Source: CBFDBF01 sp050293315 (lineage in GTDB: Bacteria; Pseudomonadota; Gammaproteobacteria; Chromatiales; Chromatiaceae). From it: 64,000 bases of DNA. The first letter of the stretch is position 1. The number at the start of each line of letters is the position of its first letter. The DNA lies in the NCBI GenBank assembly GCA_050293315.1, contig JBNKMS010000012.1, forward strand, positions 310,001 to 374,000, read 5' to 3'. The notes beneath the pieces are model-generated. The model ran no database searches, was not told where the DNA came from, and saw nothing but the letters and a program-made list of their open reading frames with translations. Position numbers and translations under genes: made by a program. Positions 26,671 to 35,285 of this stretch are shown here, piece after piece.

Positions 26671-27690
26671 ATGACGACACGATTTGACCAAATGAGAACT
26701 CTGCTAAATGCAGGTAAGTACTTTAAGCTGGTTTGTGGTGCGGGGAACGAAGACGCAGAGGAGGTACGACGTCTGACTGTAATCTATGTTCTTGCAGGAT
26801 GTAATGGGCTTGATATTTCAGCCACGCCTGAAGTTGTGAAGTCATGTATGGCAGGCATTGATAGGGCGTATGAGCTAGCTTCACATTTTGGAAAAGAGAT
26901 AAATATACGTCCCTTTATAACAGTCAGTGTCGGCATGTCTGGAGACCATCATGTACGGAAGGCGTATATCAACGAAGATTGTATTGATTGCGGTAAATGT
27001 ATCCCGGTATGCCCAACTGAAGCAATCCCTGAGGACTATAGAGTTATTAGGGAAAAGTGTATAGGTTGTGGTCACTGTGAGGCGGTATGCCCGCCCAAAG
27101 TGGCAGCAGTGCGCTATGAGCATAATGCCAAGACACTTGCCAAGTTATTGCCTGAATGTCTGCAGTTGGGGGCGGAGAATATCGAACTGCATGCCGCTGT
27201 TGCGGACAATGATTCTATTATGGAGGAGTGGCAAACGGTAAGTGATGCCCAGCCGAATAATTATATTTCAATGTGCTTGGATCGGTTGCATCTATCGAAC
27301 ACACATCTAGTCGATCGCATTCGGCAAGCAAAGGAGATTGCTGGAGACCGTTTGATTATTCAGGCAGATGGCGTACCTATGAGCGGGGGCTCAGATGATT
27401 TCAATACAACGCTGCAGGCCATTGCTATTGCGGATATCATAAATAAGGATTTAATGCGAAAAGATAAGGCGTTCAAGGATCTTCCCATGCTGCTGTCTGG
27501 TGGGACCAATGGAAAAACCAGGGAGCTTGCAGAGCTGTGTGATATCCCTTTCGGAGGTGTTTCCATCGGAACTCATGCGCGCAAGATCGTCAAGGAATTT
27601 ATTAATGTTGACGATTTTGATAGCGATCTTGAGAATTTGGGTAAGGCTATTGAGATAGCGAAAGATCTTGTGCAAAGAAGCATGCGCTGA
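26671..27690 (+). CDS. LdpA-like 4Fe-4S ferredoxin-domain protein
   Basis: The 339-residue protein holds two 4Fe-4S motifs, CIDCGKCIPVCP and CIGCGHCEAVCPP, at about residues 107-150. They sit within a larger fold whose start (YFKLVCGAGNEDAEEVRRL, VYVLAGCNGLDISA) and end (LLSGGTNGKTRELA, GVSIGTHARK) look like TIM-barrel strands. The start strongly recalls LdpA, a cyanobacterial Fe-S protein that affects circadian period. LdpA-like proteins in non-cyanobacteria are of unknown role. Here it sits between an aldolase fusion and a HAD phosphatase, so a redox or Fe-S-dependent step in sugar-acid synthesis is possible. Its stop overlaps the next start by one base. Confidence 0.7.
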   Translation: MTTRFDQMRTLLNAGKYFKLVCGAGNEDAEEVRRLTVIYVLAGCNGLDISATPEVVKSCMAGIDRAYELASHFGKEINIRPFITVSVGMSGDHHVRKAYINEDCIDCGKCIPVCPTEAIPEDYRVIREKCIGCGHCEAVCPPKVAAVRYEHNAKTLAKLLPECLQLGAENIELHAAVADNDSIMEEWQTVSDAQPNNYISMCLDRLHLSNTHLVDRIRQAKEIAGDRLIIQADGVPMSGGSDDFNTTLQAIAIADIINKDLMRKDKAFKDLPMLLSGGTNGKTRELAELCDIPFGGVSIGTHARKIVKEFINVDDFDSDLENLGKAIEIAKDLVQRSMR

Positions 27691-28463
27691 TGAGTCGGCT
27701 GCTGATAAATGGTATTTCCGAGCTGGATGCCCCGGAGTTGATACTTTTCGATAAAGATGGAACGCTTATTGATATCCACCACTACTGGGCGTCAATGATC
27801 AGGATTCGTGCTGCTCTGATTTCACAACACTGTTCTATCAAGCCCGAAAGGCAGCAGCAGGTTGAAGCTGCTTTAATTGATGTCATGGGGGTCGATGAGA
27901 ATACATCCAAAATGAAACCTGAGGGGCCGGTGGGCGTAAAGCCAAGGCCGGTTATTGTTCAGGTTGCGGCCCAAGTGGTGCGGGCGCATGGCGGCGAACT
28001 CAGTGATGATGAGGTAGAGATGCTGTTCAAACAGGTCGACTCGCAAACTGCCGACAATATGCAACCGCTATTGAGATTGCTTCCTGGCGTTAAACACCTG
28101 CTAGAGCAACTAAAAACGTGTGGGATATCTGCTGCAGTGGTTTCAACAGATTTAACGGAGCGGGCGCATAAGGCTATGGAGGTGCTTGGTATCGAGCACT
28201 ATTTTTCCAATATTGTCGGTGCAGATGCAGTTAGAAACACTAAGCCCGCACCTGATCTGGCAGACCTGATGATAGAACAAATGAGTTGTTCTAAAGAGCG
28301 CACGGCCGTCATTGGTGATCATCCTGTAGATATTAAAATGGGCATTGCTGCAGGCATAGCTACCAATATTGGAGTGCTGACAGGGTTGTCTGATCGCTCT
28401 GCTTTTAAAGATTTGAATTGTGTCGTTGCTGCAGATCTCACCATGATTGAAGCGAGGTGCTGA
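27690..28463 (+). CDS. HAD-family phosphatase
   Basis: The 257-residue protein has HAD motif I FDKDGTLID (D21 and D23), motif II VVSTD, the conserved Lys region KPAPD, and motif IV GDHPVDIKMG, with an alpha-helical cap between motifs I and II. It should hydrolyse a phosphate from a sugar phosphate. The neighbours are aldolases and a KdsB-family activating enzyme, so it may play the KdsC or NeuB-precursor phosphatase role, removing a phosphate from a sugar acid phosphate before CMP transfer. It overlaps the LdpA-like gene by one base (TGATG). The next gene starts 1 base after its stop. Confidence 0.85.
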   Translation: MSRLLINGISELDAPELILFDKDGTLIDIHHYWASMIRIRAALISQHCSIKPERQQQVEAALIDVMGVDENTSKMKPEGPVGVKPRPVIVQVAAQVVRAHGGELSDDEVEMLFKQVDSQTADNMQPLLRLLPGVKHLLEQLKTCGISAAVVSTDLTERAHKAMEVLGIEHYFSNIVGADAVRNTKPAPDLADLMIEQMSCSKERTAVIGDHPVDIKMGIAAGIATNIGVLTGLSDRSAFKDLNCVVAADLTMIEARC

Positions 28464-28464
28464 T

Positions 28465-29250
28465 ATGTTGACAAAAAACACCCTTAAAGAAAAGCTTGCC
28501 AGCGGCGCCCCTGTGATTGGAACTTGGAATACTTTAGGGGCCACTTTGGTGACTGAGGTTTTTGCCCAGGCTGGACTAGATTTTCAGATTATAGATCTGG
28601 AGCATGGACCGTTTATCCTTGATAAGATTCATCAGCATGTGTCCGCATGTGAGATCGCATCGGCTTGCACGCCTTTGGTAAGAATCCCCGCTAATGATGA
28701 TTGGATGGCGCTACAGGCCTTGGATCAGGGGGCGCATGGATTGGTAGTGCCGCATGTTGATGATGTAGATTCTGCTCAATTATTGGTGAACCATGCAAAG
28801 TACCACCCCCTGGGTGAGCGCGGGTTTACTCCTTTCTCCAAGGCAGGAGGATTTACTAATCGTCAAACTGCTTCTTATGTGGGCCAGGCAAATAGAGAGA
28901 CGGTTAACGTCGTGATAATCGAGTCATTGTCTGGCCTAAATAACCTGTCTGAGATTATCGCAGTTGATGGTATAGATATTGTCTATTTCGGGGCATATGA
29001 CTTATCCCAGGCTTTGGGGCATCCAGGTGATACGCGTCATTCAGATGTTGTTGCAGCAATCAAGAAAGGGGTTGCAGAAGTAAATGCATTTGGCAAGGTC
29101 GCTGGCGGGTTTGTTCCTCAATCTCAGGATGACATCAAATGGTTACTGGATATGGGTATTCGCTTCATCACCTATGAAGTAGACAGCTCGATTCTATTCA
29201 ATCATGTGCAGGACATCGTTGGATGGTTTTCTAAAGAGGTGGGACAGTGA
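28465..29250 (+). CDS. HpcH/HpaI-type aldolase
   Basis: The ATG at 28465, with GAGG upstream (28453-28456), gives 261 residues. A TTG at 28447 would only add six residues that are also in the previous gene. The class II pyruvate aldolase signature is present: IIDLEHGP, LVRIPANDDW, GLVVPHVDD, ESLSGLNNLSEI, and GAYDLSQALGHPGD (metal-binding Glu and Asp regions). The family (HpaI, GarL, RhmA) cleaves or forms 2-keto-3-deoxy acids from pyruvate and an aldehyde. Coupled to a HAD phosphatase and a KdsB-like gene, condensation of pyruvate with a sugar aldehyde to make a keto-deoxy sugar acid is plausible. The end overlaps the next gene by 4 bases (GTGA). Confidence 0.8.
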   Translation: MLTKNTLKEKLASGAPVIGTWNTLGATLVTEVFAQAGLDFQIIDLEHGPFILDKIHQHVSACEIASACTPLVRIPANDDWMALQALDQGAHGLVVPHVDDVDSAQLLVNHAKYHPLGERGFTPFSKAGGFTNRQTASYVGQANRETVNVVIIESLSGLNNLSEIIAVDGIDIVYFGAYDLSQALGHPGDTRHSDVVAAIKKGVAEVNAFGKVAGGFVPQSQDDIKWLLDMGIRFITYEVDSSILFNHVQDIVGWFSKEVGQ

Positions 29251-29999
29251 GCGTACATCAGACAGCCGTCGCTGTCATACCCGCGCGTTTAGAATCGTCC
29301 CGTCTGCCTGGTAAGGCGTTGCTGGATATACATGGCTTGCCGATGATTGTTCATGTCTATAAGCGCTGCCTGTTGGCAAACAGCTTGGATGATGTGTTTG
29401 TGGCCACGGACAATAAGAAGATTCGTGATGCTGTTGAAGCGCATGGGGGTAAGGTCATAATGACCTCACCAGATCACCAGACAGGAACGGACAGAATAGC
29501 GGAGGCCGTGGCAAAGATTGATGTCGATATCGTTGTCAACGTACAAGGTGATGAGGCCTTGGTGAATCCTGCATATATCGATAAGGTTGTTGAGGAGATG
29601 CAGCGGGATCAGAGTGTTAATGTTTCAATCCTAGTGAATCCGTTCAACAAGCGTGGTTCAACCTCAGATATCAAAGTGGTATTGGATGAGAACAATGACG
29701 TAATGTATCTCTCGCGGGCTGATATTCCGTCCGACGCCAGGGTTACTGAGCCAGCAATGCTTAAGGCTTATCATATCGTCCCATTTCGTAAGGACTTCTT
29801 GCTGCAGTATGCAGGGTGGGATAAAGGTTATTTAGAGCAGATAGAGTTCAACGAATATCTCCGTATTTTGGAGAAGGGGTATAAGATACGTGCCGTACAT
29901 GTGGAAAGTGATGCTCTGAGTGTGGATACCAAGGAAGATCTTGATTATGTGAGGTCAAAAATGCCACATGATCCTTATTTTTCTCTTTACAACGATTAA
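29247..29999 (+). CDS. KdsB-family CMP-ulosonate synthetase
   Basis: The 250-residue protein is a clear KdsB relative: VIPARLESSRLPGKALL, DNKKIRDAVEAHGG, TGTDRIAEAV, NVQGDEALV and ALSVDTKEDLDYV. KdsB activates Kdo with CTP for lipid A-core synthesis. The housekeeping enzyme normally has VQGDEP after the acid region; here it is VQGDEALVNP, and the gene is translationally coupled (GTGA) to an aldolase. I read it as a specialised paralogue for a different keto-deoxy sugar acid. It could still be the organism's only KdsB, because no other is visible in the window. After it come 167 bases without a gene or strong signal. Confidence 0.8.
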   Translation: MSVHQTAVAVIPARLESSRLPGKALLDIHGLPMIVHVYKRCLLANSLDDVFVATDNKKIRDAVEAHGGKVIMTSPDHQTGTDRIAEAVAKIDVDIVVNVQGDEALVNPAYIDKVVEEMQRDQSVNVSILVNPFNKRGSTSDIKVVLDENNDVMYLSRADIPSDARVTEPAMLKAYHIVPFRKDFLLQYAGWDKGYLEQIEFNEYLRILEKGYKIRAVHVESDALSVDTKEDLDYVRSKMPHDPYFSLYND

Positions 30000-30166
30000 T
30001 GTGTGGGCCGAGCGCGGATTCCGGATTGTTGCGTAAGCGGCTGATGGCTCATGAGGGCTTAAGGACCCAGTAGTTGTTGTTAGTTATAGTAATGATTGTG
30101 ATAGCAAGCATATCTTTTCGCATCGTAGAAAATTACAAAAAACACTGTTCTGAGCGTGAGTAGTTA

Positions 30167-32044
30167 ATGGCCTTACTGCTTATATGTGAAAAGAATACGG
30201 ATATCGCAGCGCCAGGCAAATACGACCAGATTCTGTTGTGGTCAGATTTGGCGGAAGAGGGGAATATTACCTCTATTCCAAGGACGGTTGATAACACCTT
30301 TGACTATATTCGCGATCTGTATCTTGGTTGGCTGGCCGGTATCGGTAATACGGCTATTCGCGGGAAGCGTCTGGTAGAGTACTTTGCTGTTCGTCATGAC
30401 TTCAGTATGTGGTGGATGTCTCTATTGGTTGAAAAGAGTCAGTGGAAGTCGCCACGATTATATGATGTGTTTCGTTTGCTTGCGTATGATGGAGTGATGC
30501 GGGATATGCAGCTTACGCAACTAGATCAGATTGAGATTGCGGTCAAGGACAGATCGGTGGAGCAGGCACTAGTGCTATGGTGCGTTAACAGTGGTATTGA
30601 ATATGTTCTCAGACCAAAGAAGAGGCAAATAAAGGTATCCGTAAAGCTGATATTTAGTTTTTTACCGTATATTGCGCAAGGTGTCATATATCTTGTTTCC
30701 TATTTATATAATTGCTTGACGGTCAGGTCGGCATCAACTAATCCGCATGGTGATAATGAGGGTAAGCAATATAGCTTTATCACCTATTTTTTCAACAATG
30801 ATCTGGAGTGTCTTGAAAATGGTATTTATAAGTCTCGCTATTGGACTGCACTATATGATCTTTTGAGAGATCAAGGTAAATGCCATAATTGGTTGCATAT
30901 CTTTGTGAAAAGCAAAGATGTAAAGACGCCAAAGCACGCGAGCAATTTAGTGGCGAAGCTCAATTCGAATGCGTCTGGTTGTGAGACACATAAATTCCTT
31001 GATCAGCGGGTCAATGCTTCAGACATTATTACTATCGTACGCGATTATCTGAAGATCTGTGTTGCGTCGTTTCGTGTCAGATCGGTAACAAAAAGCGGTT
31101 TTAATATTGAGGGCACATCCATCTCACTATGGCCTTTACTTGCACGCGATTGGAAAGATTCCTTCGTTGGCAAGACTGCGATGGAAAACTTGTTGTATAT
31201 AAATAAATTTGAAAAAGCGGTATCGAATATGCCGCATCAGGAAAAGGGGTTCTATCTACTTGAGAACCAGGGCTGGGAGAGGGCGCTTATATATGCCTGG
31301 CGCAGTGCGGGACATGGGCCGATAACCGGGGTGCAGCATTCCACGGTAAATGCATGTGACCTCAGGCATTTCCTTGATCCGTCTGAGTACAGCAACAAGC
31401 AGCCTTACTCCATTCCGGTGCCTGATCAGATTGCAGTAAATGGCGATGCCGCTATGCTTCAGCTTCTCAATAGTGGATTTCCAAAAGAGAAGCTTGTTGC
31501 AGCCGAGGGGCTGCGCTATCTTTACCTCTGTGAGCTGGCTCCATCCACTGTGGCAGTAAATAAATATGATGGATTGAGATTGCTTGTATTGGGAGATTAT
31601 CTGCCGGATGTAACATATAGACAGATGCAGTTGCTATCGGATGCTGCCGACAGGCTTCCACCAAATATGACCGTAATGGTTAAGAGCCACCCGGCATGTC
31701 CAATAGATGCGGCAGACTGGCCTTTGCTAAAATTAACCATGCTTGACGGAGCTCTGGATCAGCTGGTCAAGGAGTATGACGTGGCGTTCACCAGCAATAT
31801 TACAGCAGCAGCTGTGGATGCTTATTTGTCTGGCAAATATGTATTAAGTATGCTGGATGCGGAGACCTTTAATATGAGTCCATTAAGGGGATTTTCTGGC
31901 GTGAGTTTTATTTCCAGTCCTGAAGAGTTGATAGGTTCTCTATATAATCTGGATGATATGGGTGAGGTTGCTAAAGAGGGATCGATGAATCACTATTTTT
32001 ACACTGATGCCTCGCTTCCGCGTTGGACAAAGCTATTAAACTAA
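30167..32044 (+). CDS. Surface-carbohydrate biosynthesis protein (large, one membrane span)
   Basis: The 625-residue protein has a soluble N-terminal part, one hydrophobic stretch at about 157-180, and a long C-terminal region. Motifs in the last third (YLLENQGWERALIYAWRSAG, ITGVQHSTVNACDLRH, DQIAVNGDAAM, then VKSHPACP and TSNITAAAVDAYLSGKYVL) recall the Leptospira/deltaproteobacterial O-antigen proteins of unproven function and the donor end of GT-B enzymes. ITGVQHST with its His could serve substrate binding. The layout parallels the genes at 14.5 and 17.5 kb. The function is probably glycan transfer, which is inferred. It begins a new sub-block after the 167-base gap, with no strong Shine-Dalgarno. 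Confidence 0.6.
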   Translation: MALLLICEKNTDIAAPGKYDQILLWSDLAEEGNITSIPRTVDNTFDYIRDLYLGWLAGIGNTAIRGKRLVEYFAVRHDFSMWWMSLLVEKSQWKSPRLYDVFRLLAYDGVMRDMQLTQLDQIEIAVKDRSVEQALVLWCVNSGIEYVLRPKKRQIKVSVKLIFSFLPYIAQGVIYLVSYLYNCLTVRSASTNPHGDNEGKQYSFITYFFNNDLECLENGIYKSRYWTALYDLLRDQGKCHNWLHIFVKSKDVKTPKHASNLVAKLNSNASGCETHKFLDQRVNASDIITIVRDYLKICVASFRVRSVTKSGFNIEGTSISLWPLLARDWKDSFVGKTAMENLLYINKFEKAVSNMPHQEKGFYLLENQGWERALIYAWRSAGHGPITGVQHSTVNACDLRHFLDPSEYSNKQPYSIPVPDQIAVNGDAAMLQLLNSGFPKEKLVAAEGLRYLYLCELAPSTVAVNKYDGLRLLVLGDYLPDVTYRQMQLLSDAADRLPPNMTVMVKSHPACPIDAADWPLLKLTMLDGALDQLVKEYDVAFTSNITAAAVDAYLSGKYVLSMLDAETFNMSPLRGFSGVSFISSPEELIGSLYNLDDMGEVAKEGSMNHYFYTDASLPRWTKLLN

Positions 32045-32062
32045 AAACAGAAGACTGTAAAA

Positions 32063-33157
32063 GTGGATTGCTATAAAGATAAGGTTGTTCTAATTACCGG
32101 CCATACCGGGTTTAAAGGTAGTTGGCTGTCGCTTTGGTTGACTCATCTGGGTGCCAAGGTTATTGGCGTATCCCTGGATTTACCGAGTGACCCAACAAAT
32201 TTTGAAGCATCAGGACTAGGCCAGATTCTTGAAGATGTTCGGATTGATGTGCGTGATGCAGAGGCATTGCGTGCGGTAGTGCAGAAGGCGCAGCCAGACT
32301 TTGTCTTTCATCTTGCAGCGCAGGCCCTAGTGCGCACATCTTATGAGTATCCATTAGATACCCTCACAACCAATGCTATGGGATCAGCTAATATGCTGGA
32401 CGCATTGCGTACGCTGAACAAGCCTGTCGTTGCAGTCATGATTACCAGCGACAAGGCCTATGATAATGTCGAATGGGTATGGGGTTATCGTGAGACTGAC
32501 CGGCTAGGTGGTAAAGATCCATATAGCGCGTCAAAGGGCATGGCGGAATTGGCTATTCGTAGCTACGTGGAGTCATATTTTAACTCTTCTGACTCAAATG
32601 TGCGTGTTGGTATAACCAGAGCCGGTAATGTAATAGGTGGTGGTGATTGGGCCAAAGATCGCATTATTCCGGACTGTATCCGTGCCTGGTCACAGGGTAA
32701 GGTTGTTGATATTCGTAGCCCTGAGGCGACCCGTCCGTGGCAGCATGTGCTTGAACCTCTGAGCGGTTATCTTGTGCTCGGGGCTGATCTTTGTAGTCGG
32801 CCGGATCTGCACGGCGAGGCATATAATTTCGGGCCTCCAGCCCACCAGAATAATTCTGTTAGAGAGCTGATCGATACCATGGCCAGCTATTGGGATAGCG
32901 TCAGTTGGAATGATGTATCACAGGAGCGTCATAGTATGCATGAGGCCGGGTTGCTGAAGCTGAATTGTGATAAGGCGCTGTTTGATCTGCAATGGCGTCC
33001 AACCTTGCAATTTGAAGATACCGTGCGCATGACGGCAGAGTGGTATAAGACATACTATGAGGGTAGCGGATCATCCATGCGTGAATTCTCAGTGGCTCAA
33101 ATCAAGGAATACACTGGTATTGCCAAGGAGAAAAAAATGGTCTGGGCTGTAGAATGA
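32063..33157 (+). CDS. rfbG: CDP-glucose 4,6-dehydratase
   Basis: The 364-residue protein begins with the NAD-binding loop ITGHTGFKGSWLSLWL, which is diagnostic for CDP-glucose 4,6-dehydratase, and has ITSDKAYDN, WGYRETDRLGGKDPYSASK (catalytic Y-x3-K) and GNVIGGGDWAKDRIIPD. It converts CDP-glucose to CDP-4-keto-6-deoxyglucose, the branch point for CDP-linked deoxysugars. Substrate supply comes from rfbF 0.4 kb downstream. The start is GTG at 32063. Its end overlaps the cupin gene (ATGA), giving a linked order dehydratase, epimerase, cytidylyltransferase, reductase. Confidence 0.9.
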   Translation: MDCYKDKVVLITGHTGFKGSWLSLWLTHLGAKVIGVSLDLPSDPTNFEASGLGQILEDVRIDVRDAEALRAVVQKAQPDFVFHLAAQALVRTSYEYPLDTLTTNAMGSANMLDALRTLNKPVVAVMITSDKAYDNVEWVWGYRETDRLGGKDPYSASKGMAELAIRSYVESYFNSSDSNVRVGITRAGNVIGGGDWAKDRIIPDCIRAWSQGKVVDIRSPEATRPWQHVLEPLSGYLVLGADLCSRPDLHGEAYNFGPPAHQNNSVRELIDTMASYWDSVSWNDVSQERHSMHEAGLLKLNCDKALFDLQWRPTLQFEDTVRMTAEWYKTYYEGSGSSMREFSVAQIKEYTGIAKEKKMVWAVE

Positions 33158-33594
33158 TAGAAGGAGTAATCATTACGCCTCAGAAAATAATTCCGACACC
33201 TGGCGGTGATGTGCTGCGCGGGATTAAGGCTGGCGATGTCGGATATGCGGGTTTTGGTGAGGCCTATTTTTCCACGGTTGAATATGGTGCCGTAAAGGGA
33301 TGGAAGCGGCACAATAACATGACGCTAAATATCCTGGTGCCAGTTGGTTCAATCCGTTTCGTTATGTTTGATGAACGTAAAAACACATCCACATATGGAA
33401 ATCTATTTGAAATCACTATTTCACACTCAAACTACTGTCGTCTTACTGTGCCTCCATTGGTTTGGATGGCATTCCAGGGGCTGAGCAGAGAGGACTCAAC
33501 TCTTCTTAATCTGGCTGATATTCCCCATGATCCAAAGGAAGCAGACTCAAAAGATCTATCAGAGATAGAATTCGATTGGAGAATCGCTACATGA
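33154..33594 (+). CDS. RmlC-like cupin sugar epimerase
   Basis: The 146-residue protein looks like a short member of the dTDP-4-dehydrorhamnose 3,5-epimerase family. It contains TPGGDVLRGIKAGD, FSTVEYGAVKGWKRHNNM (with the catalytic-type His) and a GSIRFVMFDERKN strand. Full RmlC is nearer 180 residues, so the fold is trimmed. Between rfbG and rfbF it most likely epimerises C3 and/or C5 of CDP-4-keto-6-deoxyglucose. It overlaps both neighbours by 4 bases. The substrate call rests on context. Confidence 0.75.
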   Translation: MIEGVIITPQKIIPTPGGDVLRGIKAGDVGYAGFGEAYFSTVEYGAVKGWKRHNNMTLNILVPVGSIRFVMFDERKNTSTYGNLFEITISHSNYCRLTVPPLVWMAFQGLSREDSTLLNLADIPHDPKEADSKDLSEIEFDWRIAT

Positions 33595-34355
33595 AGGTTG
33601 TTATTCTTGCTGGAGGCTTTGGGACCAGGCTCTCAGAGTATACGGATACCATTCCGAAACCTATGGTACCAGTGGGCGGACGCCCGATTGTGTGGCACAT
33701 CATGTCCACATATGCGCGCTTTGGCCACACTGATTTTTTTCTGGCACTTGGATACAAGGCTGAGGTTGTTAAAGAGTATTTTCTACATTATAGAAGCCTT
33801 AACTCTGATTTTACCGTTGACCTCGGTTCTGGAGATGTTACTTCGCATCAGGCGGATATAATTGACTGGAATGTTACCCTTGTCCAGACCGGTGACGATT
33901 CTATGACCGGTGGTCGTGTTAAGCGTATGCAATCATATGTTGGAGATGAGACGTTTCTTTTGACCTACGGTGATGGCCTGGCCGATGTAGATATAGATGC
34001 GTTGATCAGATTCCACAAGAGCCATGGCAAGATGGTGACGGTAACGGCTGTACATCCCACGGCCCGCTTTGGCGAGTTGCAGATTAATGCTGGCGTTGTT
34101 GAGTCATTCAAGGAGAAACCGCAAACCGTACAGGGCTGGATTAACGGCGGGTTTTTTGTTATTGAGCCGGCCTTTTTTGATCTGATTGATGGGGATAGTA
34201 CGATCTTGGAAAAGGCGCCATTAGAAAAGGCAGCGCAGATGGGAGAGCTGATGGCCTATCAGCATGACGGCTATTGGCAATGTATGGATACCAAGCGTGA
34301 TCGTGATCATCTGGAAGAGCTATGGCAGTCAGGTAATGCTCCCTGGGGTGCATGA
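33591..34355 (+). CDS. rfbF: Glucose-1-phosphate cytidylyltransferase
   Basis: The ATG at 33591, overlapping the upstream TGA, gives 254 residues; a start 15 bases earlier would only add residues before the conserved MKVVILAGG. The signature VVILAGGFGTRLSE and IPKPMVPVGGRPI mark a sugar nucleotidyltransferase. GGRVKRMQSYVGDE, TYGDGLADVD and WINGGFFVIEP are typical of RfbF. The enzyme makes CDP-glucose from CTP and glucose-1-phosphate, feeding rfbG. The stop is 6 bases before the next gene. Confidence 0.92.
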   Translation: MKVVILAGGFGTRLSEYTDTIPKPMVPVGGRPIVWHIMSTYARFGHTDFFLALGYKAEVVKEYFLHYRSLNSDFTVDLGSGDVTSHQADIIDWNVTLVQTGDDSMTGGRVKRMQSYVGDETFLLTYGDGLADVDIDALIRFHKSHGKMVTVTAVHPTARFGELQINAGVVESFKEKPQTVQGWINGGFFVIEPAFFDLIDGDSTILEKAPLEKAAQMGELMAYQHDGYWQCMDTKRDRDHLEELWQSGNAPWGA

Positions 34356-34361
34356 AGTGCT

Positions 34362-35285
34362 ATGACTCCCGCAAGGTCCTTATTGATTGTCGGTGGAAGC
34401 GGCTTTATCGGTAGACACCTGGTAAATGCGGCAATAAGGCATAACTATCAACCTACGATCATCTCGCTGCACCAAGTGGATCCGTCGGCACGGATTGCGG
34501 GAGTGGATTATCTCAATGCGGATATTTCCAGATTATCTGAATTAACCAATACCCTTTCTGAACACAAATTTACACATGTGGTAAATCTGGGTGGATATGT
34601 AGATCATTCCGGATACCAGAAGGGCGGGAGAGAGGTTGTGGATGCTCACTTTGGTGGAGTTCGCAATCTGTTGTATTGTCTTGATTGGGGTATCTTAGAG
34701 TCGTTTGTGCAGATTGGAAGTAGCGACGAGTATGGTAATGCCGCTTCTCCAATCAGTGAGTCTGTACGTGAGGCCCCTATATCTCCATACTCGTTCAGTA
34801 AAGTTGCGGCGGGGCAACTGCTCCAGATGCTCCATCGTACCGAAGGATTTCCGGCTGTAATCCTCAGGCTGTTTCTGGTCTATGGTCCGGGACAAAACAT
34901 GCGGCGTTTTCTTCCCCAGGTTATTGACGGGTGTTTGCGTGGAGACAGTTTTGCAACATCACTGGGAGAGCAAACTCGTGATTTCTGTTACATAGACGAT
35001 ATTGTCGATGGGATCCTGGCCGCTCTTGCAGCCCCTGGAGCACACGGTGAAATAGTTAACCTTGCTTCCGGGGATCCAGTTACGATTCGCTCCATTGTTG
35101 AAAAAACTGTTGCTGCTGTCGGAAGCGGGGCGCCTCAATATGGTGAAATACCGTATCGTAATGGAGAGAGTATGGCTCTATACGCTGATACCTCTAAAGC
35201 AAAAAAAATACTCGGTTGGAAGCCAAAGATCACATTAGATGATGGATTGGCCAGGACGATCTCATATTACGAAAATAAGTCATGA
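34362..35285 (+). CDS. SDR nucleotide-sugar epimerase/reductase
   Basis: The 307-residue protein has GGSGFIGRHLV, QIGSSDEYG and the catalytic PYSFSK (Y-x3-K) near residue 147, then RLFLVYGPGQNMRRF and DFCYIDDIVDG. These are extended-SDR features. Following rfbG, the cupin epimerase and rfbF, it is best placed to reduce C4 of a CDP-4-keto-6-deoxyhexose, finishing a CDP-6-deoxysugar. Genes for a 3,6-dideoxy sugar (ddhC/ddhD-like) are absent, so the product should keep its 3-OH. Its end overlaps the glycosyltransferase by 4 bases (ATGA). Confidence 0.8.
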   Translation: MTPARSLLIVGGSGFIGRHLVNAAIRHNYQPTIISLHQVDPSARIAGVDYLNADISRLSELTNTLSEHKFTHVVNLGGYVDHSGYQKGGREVVDAHFGGVRNLLYCLDWGILESFVQIGSSDEYGNAASPISESVREAPISPYSFSKVAAGQLLQMLHRTEGFPAVILRLFLVYGPGQNMRRFLPQVIDGCLRGDSFATSLGEQTRDFCYIDDIVDGILAALAAPGAHGEIVNLASGDPVTIRSIVEKTVAAVGSGAPQYGEIPYRNGESMALYADTSKAKKILGWKPKITLDDGLARTISYYENKS

